64,000 nucleotides of DNA, taken from the NCBI GenBank assembly GCA_020852515.1, contig JADZAS010000011.1, forward strand, positions 186,001 to 250,000, written 5' to 3'. The notes under the pieces are model-generated. The model was given only the letters and a program-made list of their open reading frames with translations. It had not been told where the DNA came from and ran no database searches. Shown here in pieces: positions 18,343 to 26,446 of this stretch. Made by a program: the position numbers and the translations under genes. Origin of the DNA: Phycisphaerales bacterium (lineage in GTDB: Bacteria; Planctomycetota; Phycisphaerae; Phycisphaerales; UBA5793). Numbering within the stretch: position 1 is the stretch's first letter; every line of letters begins with the position of its first letter.

Positions 18343-19482
18343 TCAGGTAATGCCCTTGAGGCGCATGGAGAGTTCCTCCGGATTCGGAGTCGCCTCGAGC
18401 GCCACCTTGTAGTGAATGTACTCCTGCTCGACCAGTTGCACCAGCGAGCCGGTGAAGTCGATCATTCCCGCATCCTTATTGGCGCGGATGACGTCGAGCA
18501 GTTCGCCCTCGCGGCCCTCGAGAATGTACTTGCGGGCCGGCGCATTGTTGACCAGAATCTCGATCGCCGGGATGCGGCCGATGTTCTCGTGAAGCGTCGG
18601 CAGCAGTTTCTGATACACGATCGCGCGGAGGTTGTAGGCGAGCAGTTTGCGGATCTGCTCGCGCTCCTCAGGGTTGAACAGGTCGTAGATGCGGCCGAAC
18701 GACTGCCACGCCGAGGACGCGTGGATCGTGCCGAACACGAGGTGGCCGGTTTCGGCGGCGCGGATGGCCGCTTCAAACGTCTCCTTGTCGCGCATTTCGC
18801 CGATGAGCACCACGTCGGGGTTCTCGCGCACCAGCGCGCGGAGCGCATCATTGAAGTCCAGGCAGTCGATGCCGACTTCGCGCTGGTTCACGAAGGCCTT
18901 GGCGTCCTTGAAGATGTATTCGATCGGGTCCTCGATCGTGACGATGTGCACGGGCTTGCGCTCATTGATGTACTGCAGCATCGCCGCGATAGTGGTTGAC
19001 TTGCCCGAGCCGGTCACGCCCGAAAGGAGCACGAGGCCCTGGGCGTTCATGGCGATCTCGGACATCACAGGCGGAAGGTAGAGATCCTCGAACCTCTTGA
19101 TCTTGCTGGTGACGAGTCGGGCGGCGATGGCCGGCTTGCCGCGCGCCATGAAGAGATTCACGCGAAAGCGGTTGTTTTCGTCGTAATCGTGCGCGAAGTC
19201 GATCGAGCCGCGCGTCTTGAAACTCTGGTACTGGTTGTCGTCGAGCACGTCCTTGGCGATCTGGAACATCTGCTGTTCGGTCACGGGATCGATCTTGAGC
19301 GGCTTGAGAGCCCCGCGCAGGCGAATCTTGGGCGAAGCGCCGGACTTGACGATGAGGTCGCTGGCCTCAAAGCGGATGGTCGCGTCGAGGAACTTGTCGA
19401 TAAGGGCCTGCCCTTCACCCGAGACGGTGCCGATGTCGTGGTGAACGGCGTTGATCGACATGCCCGCTGTGTGAACGCTCAC
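18343..19482 (-). CDS. pilT: Type IV pilus twitching ATPase PilT
   Basis: Retraction ATPase of type IV pili, 379 aa. Walker A is GVTGSGKSTTIAAML, the aspartate box is IVTIEDPIEYIF, Walker B is VVLIGEMRDKETFEAAIRAA, and the histidine box is TGHLVFGTIHASSA. All are intact, in contrast to the PilB-like neighbour. A strong AAGGAG six bases upstream supports the GTG start at 19482 rather than the ATG at 19461. The C-terminus has an extra tail of about 30 residues beyond the usual PilT core. The nearby PilB-like gene suggests a shared pilus or secretion apparatus. Confidence 0.92.
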   Translation of the reverse strand: MSVHTAGMSINAVHHDIGTVSGEGQALIDKFLDATIRFEASDLIVKSGASPKIRLRGALKPLKIDPVTEQQMFQIAKDVLDDNQYQSFKTRGSIDFAHDYDENNRFRVNLFMARGKPAIAARLVTSKIKRFEDLYLPPVMSEIAMNAQGLVLLSGVTGSGKSTTIAAMLQYINERKPVHIVTIEDPIEYIFKDAKAFVNQREVGIDCLDFNDALRALVRENPDVVLIGEMRDKETFEAAIRAAETGHLVFGTIHASSAWQSFGRIYDLFNPEEREQIRKLLAYNLRAIVYQKLLPTLHENIGRIPAIEILVNNAPARKYILEGREGELLDVIRANKDAGMIDFTGSLVQLVEQEYIHYKVALEATPNPEELSMRLKGIT

Positions 19483-19824
19483 GATAAACTCCTTGAATCG
19501 TCAGGGCCGGTCCCGGCGACGCCTCCCGAACCGCTGCGTGTGTCGTGGTGGCGACCGGTCCAGCCCCAGCCGCCTGACCGGTCCGATGCCGCCGGTCCGG
19601 CCTGCATTTCGGGCCGATCAGGGCAGCAACAGGGATTATAACCGCGCCAGCCCGCCGCTGCATTCCCGCCCCGCGGCGCTTTTCGGGCTCGACTGTCCGC
19701 CGGGCTGCCCGCGCGGCGACTTCAGGGCCGTTTCCCTGATCCGTCGCCCCCTGATATGTTGAATACTTGAGATATCTGAATGTTCGCATAAGATTGCCCG
19801 TCGATCGCACCCAGAGGATCACCC
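19483..19824. other. Intergenic region, 342 bp, between divergent genes
   Basis: Separates the minus-strand pilT unit from the plus-strand arsR unit. The left 250 bases are GC-rich, with no gene seen. The right end (about 19750-19800) is notably AT-rich and holds the probable arsR promoter. Confidence 0.6.
19767..19794 (+). promoter_or_regulatory. Probable promoter and operator of the arsR-yeeE operon
   Basis: TTGAGA (19767-19772) and TAAGAT (19789-19794) are spaced by 16 bases, in an AT-rich patch that stands out locally. The ATG of the ArsR gene lies 30 bases downstream. The spacer contains the palindrome AGATATCT. TGAAT occurs twice, on either side of the -35 box (19760-19764 and 19777-19781). 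Such symmetry inside the promoter suits autoregulation by the ArsR protein, but the operator is inferred. Confidence 0.55.
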
Positions 19825-20136
19825 ATGCCGCGAAGCACTTCGCCCAGAGCCATTGCAGACGAGACCCTCGATCGAGCCGCGGCGGTGCTGCGCGTGCTGG
19901 CCCATCCGGTGCGCCTGCGCATCGTGGACCGGCTGCTTGAGGAGTCCATCCACGTCGGGCAGCTCGCCGACGACCTCGACCTGCCCCAGGCCGTCGTCAG
20001 CCAGCACCTGGCGCAGATGAGGGCGCACGAGATCGTCCAGCAGCGGCGCGACAGTCGCCGCGTCTTCTACGAAGTCATCAACCCGCACGCCGAGCACCTG
20101 CTTGCGTGCATTCGCGAGCACGGCGACGGCCGGTAG
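19825..20136 (+). CDS. ArsR-family winged-helix repressor
   Basis: Small DNA-binding regulator of 103 aa. The winged helix-turn-helix is clear: AAAVLRVLAHPVRLRIVDRL, then LADDLDLPQAVVSQHLAQMR as recognition helix, then a wing with RRDSRRVFYEVI. Only one cysteine (LLACIREH near the C-terminus) is present. This argues against two-cysteine persulfide sensors of the SqrR/BigR type and against classical metal-thiolate ArsR sites. The start follows GAGGA. It is first gene of an operon with the two YeeE/YedE halves, so it probably controls sulfur-compound uptake. The inducer is unknown. Confidence 0.88.
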   Translation: MPRSTSPRAIADETLDRAAAVLRVLAHPVRLRIVDRLLEESIHVGQLADDLDLPQAVVSQHLAQMRAHEIVQQRRDSRRVFYEVINPHAEHLLACIREHGDGR

Positions 20137-20176
20137 GTGAGCCGACGGCCACGCCGGCGTTTGAAAGGAGTCGGTC

Positions 20177-20731
20177 ATGGTTCATCTCTTGAGACAGTCT
20201 CGCTGGTCGCCCTACGTCGTCGGCGCCGGCATCGGAGTCCTGTCGTGGGTGACCTTCGGCCTCATGCACAAGGCGCTGGGCACGAGTACGAGCCTCGTCT
20301 CGATGGCCGGGGCGATCGAGTCACTGGCCGCGCCCGAGCACGTTCGCTCCAACGCCTACTACGTCAAGACCATGCTCGGCGAGGGCAAGTACTTCCTCGA
20401 CTGGCAGATGATGCTCGTGATCGGGCTTGTGCTCGGCGCGATGCTCTCGGCCTGGCTCGGCCGGTCGTTCAAGGTTGAGCACGTGCCGGATATCTGGGCC
20501 GCCCGCTTCGGCCCGAGCAAGGCGCTGCGCTACGCCGCGGCGTTTGTGGGAGGCGTGCTGCTGCTCTTTGGCGCGCGGCTCGCAGACGGCTGCACTTCGG
20601 GCCACGCCATCAGCGGTTCGCTCCAATTGGCCGTGAGCAGCTGGGTGTTCTTCGCGTGCTTCTTCGCCGCGGGCATCGCCACGGCGCTGCTCGTCTATGG
20701 AAAGGCAGGTCGCAGCCGTGCTCAAAGCTGA
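20177..20731 (+). CDS. YeeE/YedE-family sulfur transporter, first half
   Basis: Membrane protein of 184 aa with about four helices, homologous to half of the thiosulfate transporter YeeE (TsuA). The family's cysteine motif is visible in ARLADGCTSGHAISGS, the site that contacts the sulfur substrate. The start follows AAGGAG. The gene lies 40 bases after arsR and overlaps the second-half gene by 35 bases. The pair together would build the full transporter. Confidence 0.88.
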   Translation: MVHLLRQSRWSPYVVGAGIGVLSWVTFGLMHKALGTSTSLVSMAGAIESLAAPEHVRSNAYYVKTMLGEGKYFLDWQMMLVIGLVLGAMLSAWLGRSFKVEHVPDIWAARFGPSKALRYAAAFVGGVLLLFGARLADGCTSGHAISGSLQLAVSSWVFFACFFAAGIATALLVYGKAGRSRAQS

Positions 20732-21308
20732 CCCGAACATTCTGAACCTTGTCTATGGCCTGCTGACGGGCCTGGTCTTCGGTTTCCTTCTGCAGCGCGC
20801 CACGGTCACGCGATTCAGCACCATCGTCGGCCAGTTTCTCTGGGTCGATCACACGGTGCTGCGCACCATGTTCACCGCGGTGGTCGTTGGCGCAGTCGGC
20901 GTCTACGCGATGCATCAGATGTGGGACGTGCCGCTGCACATCAAGAGCGCCACGCTGCTGGCCAACGCAGCCGGCGGGGTGATCTTCGGCGTCGGCATGG
21001 CCATCCTCGGCTACTGCCCCGGCACGGGGCTGGGCGCCATCGGCGAAGGGTCGCGCCACGCCATCTTCGGCTTCCTGGGCATGATCGTCGGCGCCGGACT
21101 CTACGCCGAGGCGTATCCGTGGATCAGTGCGCATGTGCTGCCGGTGGGCGATCTGGGCAAAGTCACGCTTCCCGATGAGACGGGTCTGTCGCCGTGGCTG
21201 TTCATCGCGCCGCTGATCGGGATCGCGCTGATCGTGTTCGCCATCCTCCCGGCCCGGCGGAGCGGACCGGACCGTGGAAAGGCGGGACGCACGCCGGCCC
21301 CGGCGTGA
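20697..21308 (+). CDS. YeeE/YedE-family sulfur transporter, second half
   Basis: A 203-aa membrane protein with about five helices. It carries the second conserved cysteine motif, ILGYCPGTGLGAIGEGS, and the typical GFLLQRATVTRFSTIVGQ near the N-terminus. The ATG at 20697 lies inside the preceding gene; a GTG at 20718 is an alternative that would shorten the overlap. Two-gene YeeE/YedE transporters are common outside enterobacteria. The C-terminal tail is basic and proline-rich. Confidence 0.87.
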   Translation: MERQVAAVLKADPNILNLVYGLLTGLVFGFLLQRATVTRFSTIVGQFLWVDHTVLRTMFTAVVVGAVGVYAMHQMWDVPLHIKSATLLANAAGGVIFGVGMAILGYCPGTGLGAIGEGSRHAIFGFLGMIVGAGLYAEAYPWISAHVLPVGDLGKVTLPDETGLSPWLFIAPLIGIALIVFAILPARRSGPDRGKAGRTPAPA

Positions 21309-21360
21309 CAGCCGTTCTCTCCCGGGGTCCCGGGATGTTGAGAACTGATGTTTGTCGCAG

Positions 21361-21392
21361 AGCCCGGGCGTTGACGCCGCCGGGGCTTTGCT
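21361..21392 (+). terminator. Probable terminator of the arsR-yeeE operon
   Basis: A 10-bp stem with one mismatch (21361-21370 with 21378-21387, 7-nt loop), followed by TTGCTT. It lies about 50 bases after the operon's last stop. The T-rich tail is weak. Confidence 0.5.
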
Positions 21393-21545
21393 TCGCGCGG
21401 GCCGTGGCGGGAACTCGACTCCGATTCTCGCTGCACCCCGCCTCTGCCCATCGCCGGCGAGCGGGTTGGTGGGCGTAGTGCTGATGATCTCGGGCTGGCT
21501 GCACGCCTATGAATCAGACGGCCCCAGGCCGGACGGAGGCACACC

Positions 21546-22262
21546 ATGGCCATCGCACCGAGCGAATTCGAGGTTCGTCAGGCTGAAGATCGAGGAACGA
21601 CTGAGATCGGCTGGCTCCACAGCCGGCACTCGTTCTCTTTTGGCCGCTACTACGACCCCACCCGCGTCTCCTACCACGGGCTGCGCGTGCTCAACGACGA
21701 CATCGTCGCCGCCGGGCAGGGCTTCGGCGAGCACGGCCACGACAACATGGAAATCATCACCTGGGTGCTCGAAGGCGAACTCGCGCACGCCGACAGCACC
21801 GGCACGCGCGGCACGCTCATGCCCGGCGAGGCCCAGGTCATGACCGCCGGGCGCGGCATCCGCCACAGTGAAATGAACGGCTCGAGCGCTGCGCCAGCCC
21901 ACTTCATCCAGATCTGGATCGAGCCGGATCAGCGCAACCTCGAACCCGCGTATGCGCAGAAGTCCTTCCCGCCTGACCGGCGCCACAACCAGTGGCAACT
22001 GATCGCCAGCCCGGATGAGCGCAACGGCTCGCTGCGCATCCACCAGGATGCCGCGGTCCACGTGGCCGATCTCGATGAGGGCAAGCGGCTCAAGATCGAT
22101 CTCGTCGAAGGCCGGCATGGCTATCTGCACGTGGCCACGGGGTGCATCCGCTTCAGCGCAGCCGAACTCAAAGCCGGCGATGCGGTCACCTTCGACGGTC
22201 CGGCCCAACTCGACATCGAAGCCCTGACCAACAGCCAGGTGCTGCTGTTCGATCTGCCGTGA
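21546..22262 (+). CDS. Pirin-family protein (YhaK/quercetinase-like bicupin)
   Basis: A 238-aa bicupin. The N-terminal cupin has the pirin metal ligands in GEHGHDNMEIITWVLEGELA (two His) and then GRGIRHSEMN (His and Glu). The motif HSFSFGRYYDP near residue 28 is typical of the family. Some members show quercetin 2,3-dioxygenase activity; the natural substrate in most bacteria is unknown. The GGAGG before the start is well placed. It lies about 150 bases beyond the probable terminator of the sulfur transporter operon, so it is likely independent. Confidence 0.88.
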   Translation: MAIAPSEFEVRQAEDRGTTEIGWLHSRHSFSFGRYYDPTRVSYHGLRVLNDDIVAAGQGFGEHGHDNMEIITWVLEGELAHADSTGTRGTLMPGEAQVMTAGRGIRHSEMNGSSAAPAHFIQIWIEPDQRNLEPAYAQKSFPPDRRHNQWQLIASPDERNGSLRIHQDAAVHVADLDEGKRLKIDLVEGRHGYLHVATGCIRFSAAELKAGDAVTFDGPAQLDIEALTNSQVLLFDLP

Positions 22263-22320
22263 TCGCGGCAGATTTGCGGCGCCTCTTGAGCCGCGCACTG
22301 CGGCGCCTTCTCCCGGGGGC

Positions 22321-22358
22321 AAAAAACGAACACGCCCCGCGAGTTCTCGCGGGGCGTG
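22321..22358 (-). terminator. Rho-independent terminator of the prepilin-type gene
   Basis: A 13-bp perfect inverted repeat (22331-22343 with 22346-22358). It is followed on the minus strand by GTTCG and then six T (22321-22326). It lies 27 bases after the stop at 22385. Confidence 0.87.
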
Positions 22359-22384
22359 CTGGTGTTCAGAGATGACGGCGACAA

Positions 22385-23350
22385 TCAGTCGATGAAGTCG
22401 CGGCCGCGGATGCCGTGCTTCGTGGCGCCGTGGTAGTACTGCAGCGGGTCATCGGGCTGGAGCGCCTCGTCCGTCCAGCCCATGCGGTTGCGCAGGCGCA
22501 CGTAGAGGCGCGGGTCCAGGTTCTCGATGCTGGAGGCGGTGCGCTTGTCGGCGCTGCCGTCGAAGAAGAGGACCGTCGCCCCGAGGCCGCGCTCGTTGTA
22601 CCCGTGGGTTGGCTGCTCGTGGAACGCGTTCACTTCCCAGACGTAGACCTTCTGGCTGGAAAACGCCGCTTCTTCCATGCGAAGGTAGCGGCGGCCCGGC
22701 GTGACAGGCGTGGAGGGACCTCTATCACCACATCCATCGGAATTGTAGTGTTGATGCTGCGAGAGTATCTCGGGCAGCCGATCCTCGGTGAACATCATGG
22801 GATCCCAGAACGCCGCGTCGGTCATGAGATAGGAGCTGCGGGTGATCCGGTTGGCAAATGCGTCGCGCATTTCCTTGGCGCGGGCCGGGTAAATACGGTC
22901 ATCGGGGCAGAAGAAGACATCGTCCCAGACGGCCTTGGAGGTCTCCTGGCCGGCGATGTACTTGGCCATGGCGCAGAACCAGTAGCGGTTGAGTACGCCG
23001 TAGTGCATGTTGCCGCTTCCCATTTCCTGCGGCCAGCCGAAGAGACGCGACCAGCTGGCTTCGAAGGCGGGGCGCGTGCCGGAGATGGCGCCGATGTTCC
23101 ACTCGTAAACCGTTTCACAGACGGAGCCGTTGGCGACGATGCCATTCCACTCCTGCGAATACGTCTCAAGGCCGATGGCGATGTCACGCAGATTGCCGAT
23201 GCAGCGCGTCGTGCGGGCCGCGCCTCGGGCCTTCCCAAGAGCGGGGAGCAGCAAACCGATCAGCAGCGCGATGATCGAAATGACAACGAGCAGTTCGATG
23301 AGGGTGAAACCGCGAGTGCTGTGTGAGTAGTGCAGTTTGCTGTTGCGCAT
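22385..23350 (-). CDS. Prepilin-type N-terminal domain protein (planctomycete pseudopilin-like)
   Basis: A 321-aa protein with a class III leader: a short basic N-terminus, then [20 protein letters not shown], in which prepilin peptidase cuts after the glycine. This matches the large planctomycete family of prepilin-like proteins, whose role is mostly unknown but which are probably exported through type II/type IV pilus machinery. The remainder is soluble. The ATG at 23350 follows AAAGGGA and puts the leader at the N-terminus; an extended frame upstream is not needed. Machinery for it may be the PilB-like and PilT proteins nearby. Confidence 0.85.
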   Translation of the reverse strand: MRNSKLHYSHSTRGFTLIELLVVISIIALLIGLLLPALGKARGAARTTRCIGNLRDIAIGLETYSQEWNGIVANGSVCETVYEWNIGAISGTRPAFEASWSRLFGWPQEMGSGNMHYGVLNRYWFCAMAKYIAGQETSKAVWDDVFFCPDDRIYPARAKEMRDAFANRITRSSYLMTDAAFWDPMMFTEDRLPEILSQHQHYNSDGCGDRGPSTPVTPGRRYLRMEEAAFSSQKVYVWEVNAFHEQPTHGYNERGLGATVLFFDGSADKRTASSIENLDPRLYVRLRNRMGWTDEALQPDDPLQYYHGATKHGIRGRDFID

Positions 23351-24079
23351 GGATGCGTCCCTTTCATGAGAAGTCTTGAGTGTGAGACCGTAAGTCGCTA
23401 CTTCAACCATGAGTCGGTGGTGGCGCAATGCCACCGCCGGGCGTCAACTTGTTCTGCATCACGAAATCAGGGAGCGTCGTGAATTCAGACCGTCAGCCCG
23501 GCGTGCGACCGGACCGACTGGCGCTTCCCGAATCTACCCGTCAACCTCGAAGCCCAACGTCTGTGCCTGCGTTGGCGCCTCCCCTTCGTCATGAACATGA
23601 CTCCGGGCGAACATGGAACCATACGCCCGGATCAGGTGACGGTTCCACAATTTCGATCTGAGCCGGGTCATGCGGCCGGGCGGCTTCCGGCAATGGTCGG
23701 ACGCACCGAGAGACGCGGGCCGACCGGGCGCCACACCTCGCCGCTCCGGGCGATGTGTGCGAAGGGTTTGGGATCGCTCGTCATGCAGGATGGTTTGCAC
23801 GTCGAAGGCGTGATCGTCAGGCGGTCCGGGGGTCGCGCTCGCTTGCGCTCCCTGGACTCCCGGCTACTCACGATGAGGCCTTCGGCCTCGAAGACGGAAC
23901 GTTGCGAACGCGTGACGCGTGCGCAAGTCAATCGCAGCGCGAATTGCCGGGCCTGCGCCCTTCGGGGTTTCCTCAGGCTCTTCGACAAAGCCTTGTCCCG
24001 ACCTACTCGCGCTATCCACAAGCCCCGTCGCTTGGGGCGGCGGGGCTTGCTGGAATCAGATCATGCTGCTGAGAGCAAA
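23351..24079. other. Intergenic region, 729 bp, no supported gene
   Basis: Open frames exist on both strands, but none has a recognisable domain or a ribosome binding site worth trusting. The largest on the plus strand runs into the antisense of the tRNA. A strong hairpin at 24019-24049 (12-bp stem with one G-T pair, loop CTTGGGG) lies just downstream of tRNA-Gln and may help end its transcript, although no T-run follows. Confidence 0.55.
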
Positions 24080-24150
24080 CTGGGGATGAAAGATTCGAAC
24101 TTTCACTAACTGATCCAGAGTCAGTCGTGCTACCGTTACACCAATCCCCA
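24080..24150 (-). tRNA. tRNA-Gln (anticodon CUG)
   Basis: Read on the minus strand, 71 nt fold into a cloverleaf. Acceptor TGGGGAT pairs with ATCCCCA, followed by discriminator G. The anticodon stem ACTGA/TCAGT encloses the loop CTCTGGA, giving anticodon CTG. The T arm has GAAAG and CTTTC around TTCGAAT. The 3' CCA is not encoded. Confidence 0.95.
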
Positions 24151-24370
24151 AACGGCGGGTCTTCACCGACCTCCTGAAATGTAGCACGCAATCGGGCTTC
24201 GGCAAGTTCGGTTTTTTCCGGGTGAAGCGACCGGGAGCGGCCCCCAGGGCACGGGGTCGGCGGACGTCGACCCCACCCATCGTGTCGACGTCCGCCTTCG
24301 GCTGCGAACCGCGAGGCTCAGCAGCCGGATTGCCCCCGCTGGTGTCCTGTCAAGGCCGGATCGGGGCGTT

Positions 24371-25390
24371 TCAGCCGGCCTCAGCCCGAGGGTGTGCGTC
24401 GTCATACGCATCCCGCAGCCGCTGCGTCGTGAGGTGCGTGTAGATCTGCGTGGTCGAAAGCGACTGGTGGCCGAGCAGTTCCTGCACACTGCGCAGGTCG
24501 GCCCCGTTGCCCAGCAGGTGGGTCGCGAAGCTGTGCCGCAGCGTGTGCGGGCTGATGCTCGGATCGAGCCCCGCCTCGCGCAGGTACTTGTCGAGCTTGC
24601 GGCGGACCGAGCGCGAACTCAGCCGCCCGCCGTGCTTGTTGATGAACAGCGGCGGCCGTTTGCCCGAGGCGTCGGCCTGCTTGTGGCGCGGGTCCTGGTG
24701 CAGCATGGTCAGGTAGTGGCGGATCGCCGCCAGCGCGTGCGAGCCCAGCGGCACGAGTCGCTCCTTCTTGCCCTTGCCGCGGATGTGCAGCGCTTCGCCA
24801 TATTCATCGAGGTCCGTCGAATCCAGATCGACCAGTTCGCTCACGCGCACGCCGGTCGAATAGAGCGTCTCGAGGATGGCCCGGTCGCGGGCGCCGAGCA
24901 GTTCGCGATCGTCGGGCGCGCTGAGCAAGCGTTCGATTTCTTCTACGGTGATGGCCTTGGGCAGGCGCTTGGCCTGCTTGGGGGTGCGGATCATGACCAT
25001 CGGGTTGCCCTTGACCAGCCCGGTGCGGTCGGCCCACTTGTAGAACGAGCGGAGCGTGGCGATCTTGCGCGCCATGGTCGAGGCCGAATAGTTCTGCTCA
25101 CTCAGGTGCGCCAGGAACGCGCGGATGACGTTGATGTCGGCCTGCACGATGGTGCCGGTGACGGTCGCGGGGGCGGCGGCGCCGTTGCTCGCGCCGTTGC
25201 TGCCGTGGGCGCGGGCGTGCTGGAGAGCCCGCGACTCCTGCTCGGCGTTGACGGCAATGTCGAACTCGTCGGCGAGGTAGTCGCCGTACTGGCGCAGGTC
25301 GGCGCCGTAGCACTTGGCGGTGTAGGCGCTGAAGTGGCGCTCGTTGAGCAGGTAGTTCAGGAACGACTCGATGATCTGGAAACTGGCCAT
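24371..25390 (-). CDS. Tyrosine recombinase XerC/XerD type
   Basis: Site-specific recombinase of 339 aa, probably resolving chromosome dimers at dif. The catalytic set is complete: Arg182 (STGVRVSELV), Lys206 (IRGKGKKERLVPLG), His282 and Arg285 (SPHTLRHSFATHLLG), His308 (LLGHQSLSTTQIYTHL) and Tyr317. The N-terminal SAM-like domain is interrupted by a low-complexity Ser/Asn/Gly/Ala segment at about residues 62-80, which makes the protein longer than the usual 300 aa. XerC and XerD cannot be told apart here. No integron, att site or phage gene is adjacent, so a housekeeping role is likelier than a mobile one. Confidence 0.9.
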   Translation of the reverse strand: MASFQIIESFLNYLLNERHFSAYTAKCYGADLRQYGDYLADEFDIAVNAEQESRALQHARAHGSNGASNGAAAPATVTGTIVQADINVIRAFLAHLSEQNYSASTMARKIATLRSFYKWADRTGLVKGNPMVMIRTPKQAKRLPKAITVEEIERLLSAPDDRELLGARDRAILETLYSTGVRVSELVDLDSTDLDEYGEALHIRGKGKKERLVPLGSHALAAIRHYLTMLHQDPRHKQADASGKRPPLFINKHGGRLSSRSVRRKLDKYLREAGLDPSISPHTLRHSFATHLLGNGADLRSVQELLGHQSLSTTQIYTHLTTQRLRDAYDDAHPRAEAG

Positions 25391-25574
25391 GGGTGTGGTT
25401 CCCGTATTCAGGTAATGGCGCCGCCGCGAGAAGGCCAGCGGCGCGGCTCGAAGCGCGCACCGTTGGCGGACGATTGACGGTCTGTGATGGAGGGGGTTTC
25501 GGCGTCCATGCCGGTCCTCGCTGTCCCTTGCGGCCTCCGCCGAGGCCGCGTCGGGTCAGCAGACCCGGCAGCGC

Positions 25575-26324
25575 CTAGGGGGCAGGCCGTTGATTGGCCG
25601 TCGCCAGCCGCCGGTTGTTTCTCGTCCGCTCTTCCATGAGCAGATCGCGAAGCAGGCGGTCGACGACATACTGCGTATACAGATCCATAACGACCAGATA
25701 ACGCTCCCAGTTGAGCGCCGAATTGCTTTCCGTGCGTCCGCGGGCGAATTGTTCGAGGCTGAGGCGCACGCCGTTGTCCGCCGCGTTGAGCACCGCCGCC
25801 GCACTCGCTTCAGGCCAGGCGTCCGGCTCGAAGCCGTGCAGCGCGCTGTCGGAGGGCGCCGTGCCGATCTGCTCGATCAGATCGTCAGCCGGGGCCGCCG
25901 GCTGGGCGTGGTACAACTGAAGCGTGAGGCCGAGCACCGGCGGCCGGTACGGGTCATACGCCGTCACCGAGCCGACGATGATCGCATCGGCGCCAATGAC
26001 GCGCGCCAGCGCGCGAGCCGCGGCGGGCGAGTCGATGCTGCCGATGTCCATCGCGCGCATGCCGTCGAGCACGCGCTGCACGGGCAGAGCGTCGATGCCG
26101 CGCACGTTCTGCACTTCGCGGGCGATGAGGTCGGCCACGGCGAGCGTGTCAACGGTGCTCACACCCGACTCGTTGGCCGGCGGCGCAACCGCCCAGGTGA
26201 CCGGCTCGCGATACGGGCTCATGAGCGGCGCGTTGATCGCCGTGCGCTGCCGCATGCAGCCGCAAAGCAGCAGCAACAGCAGGCACAGGCAAGCCGGCTG
26301 AGCGGCGCGCCACCTGTTCGTCAT
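25575..26324 (-). CDS. Predicted lipoprotein, FlgO/CsgG-like fold
   Basis: About 249 aa, starting with a hydrophobic signal CLCLLLLLLCGCMRQ. The last Cys is a plausible lipidation site, although the -2 residue is also Cys, so this is slightly irregular. The following part (VADLIAREVQNVRGIDALPV then ALARVIGADAIIVGSVTAYD) resembles the nucleotide-free fold of FlgO, CsgG N-terminal and related outer-membrane-associated lipoproteins. The role is unknown. The ATG at 26324 gives the best signal. It is next to the TolB-like propeller gene in the same direction, so the two may work together at the cell envelope. Confidence 0.65.
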   Translation of the reverse strand: MTNRWRAAQPACLCLLLLLLCGCMRQRTAINAPLMSPYREPVTWAVAPPANESGVSTVDTLAVADLIAREVQNVRGIDALPVQRVLDGMRAMDIGSIDSPAAARALARVIGADAIIVGSVTAYDPYRPPVLGLTLQLYHAQPAAPADDLIEQIGTAPSDSALHGFEPDAWPEASAAAVLNAADNGVRLSLEQFARGRTESNSALNWERYLVVMDLYTQYVVDRLLRDLLMEERTRNNRRLATANQRPAP

Positions 26325-26446
26325 GATCTGCACACTTGTCATGGCGTCCTGCCATCCACGACGGACTCCGCCCGTCGGCACGTGATTCAGCATTCGACCC
26401 GGGGTCTATTTTCGGACCAATCGACCCGCGGACTTTCGACGGAGCC

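Noticed and set aside
23591-24109. 172-residue plus-strand frame in the gap before tRNA-Gln
   Set aside because: It ends across the antisense of the tRNA, which gives the usual false GMKDSNFH ending, and has no domain.
24371-25390. Integrase of a phage or integrative element
   Set aside because: The recombinase looks like XerC/XerD, no att duplications or phage genes are seen, and the nearby tRNA-Gln is intact with no repeated 3' end found by eye.
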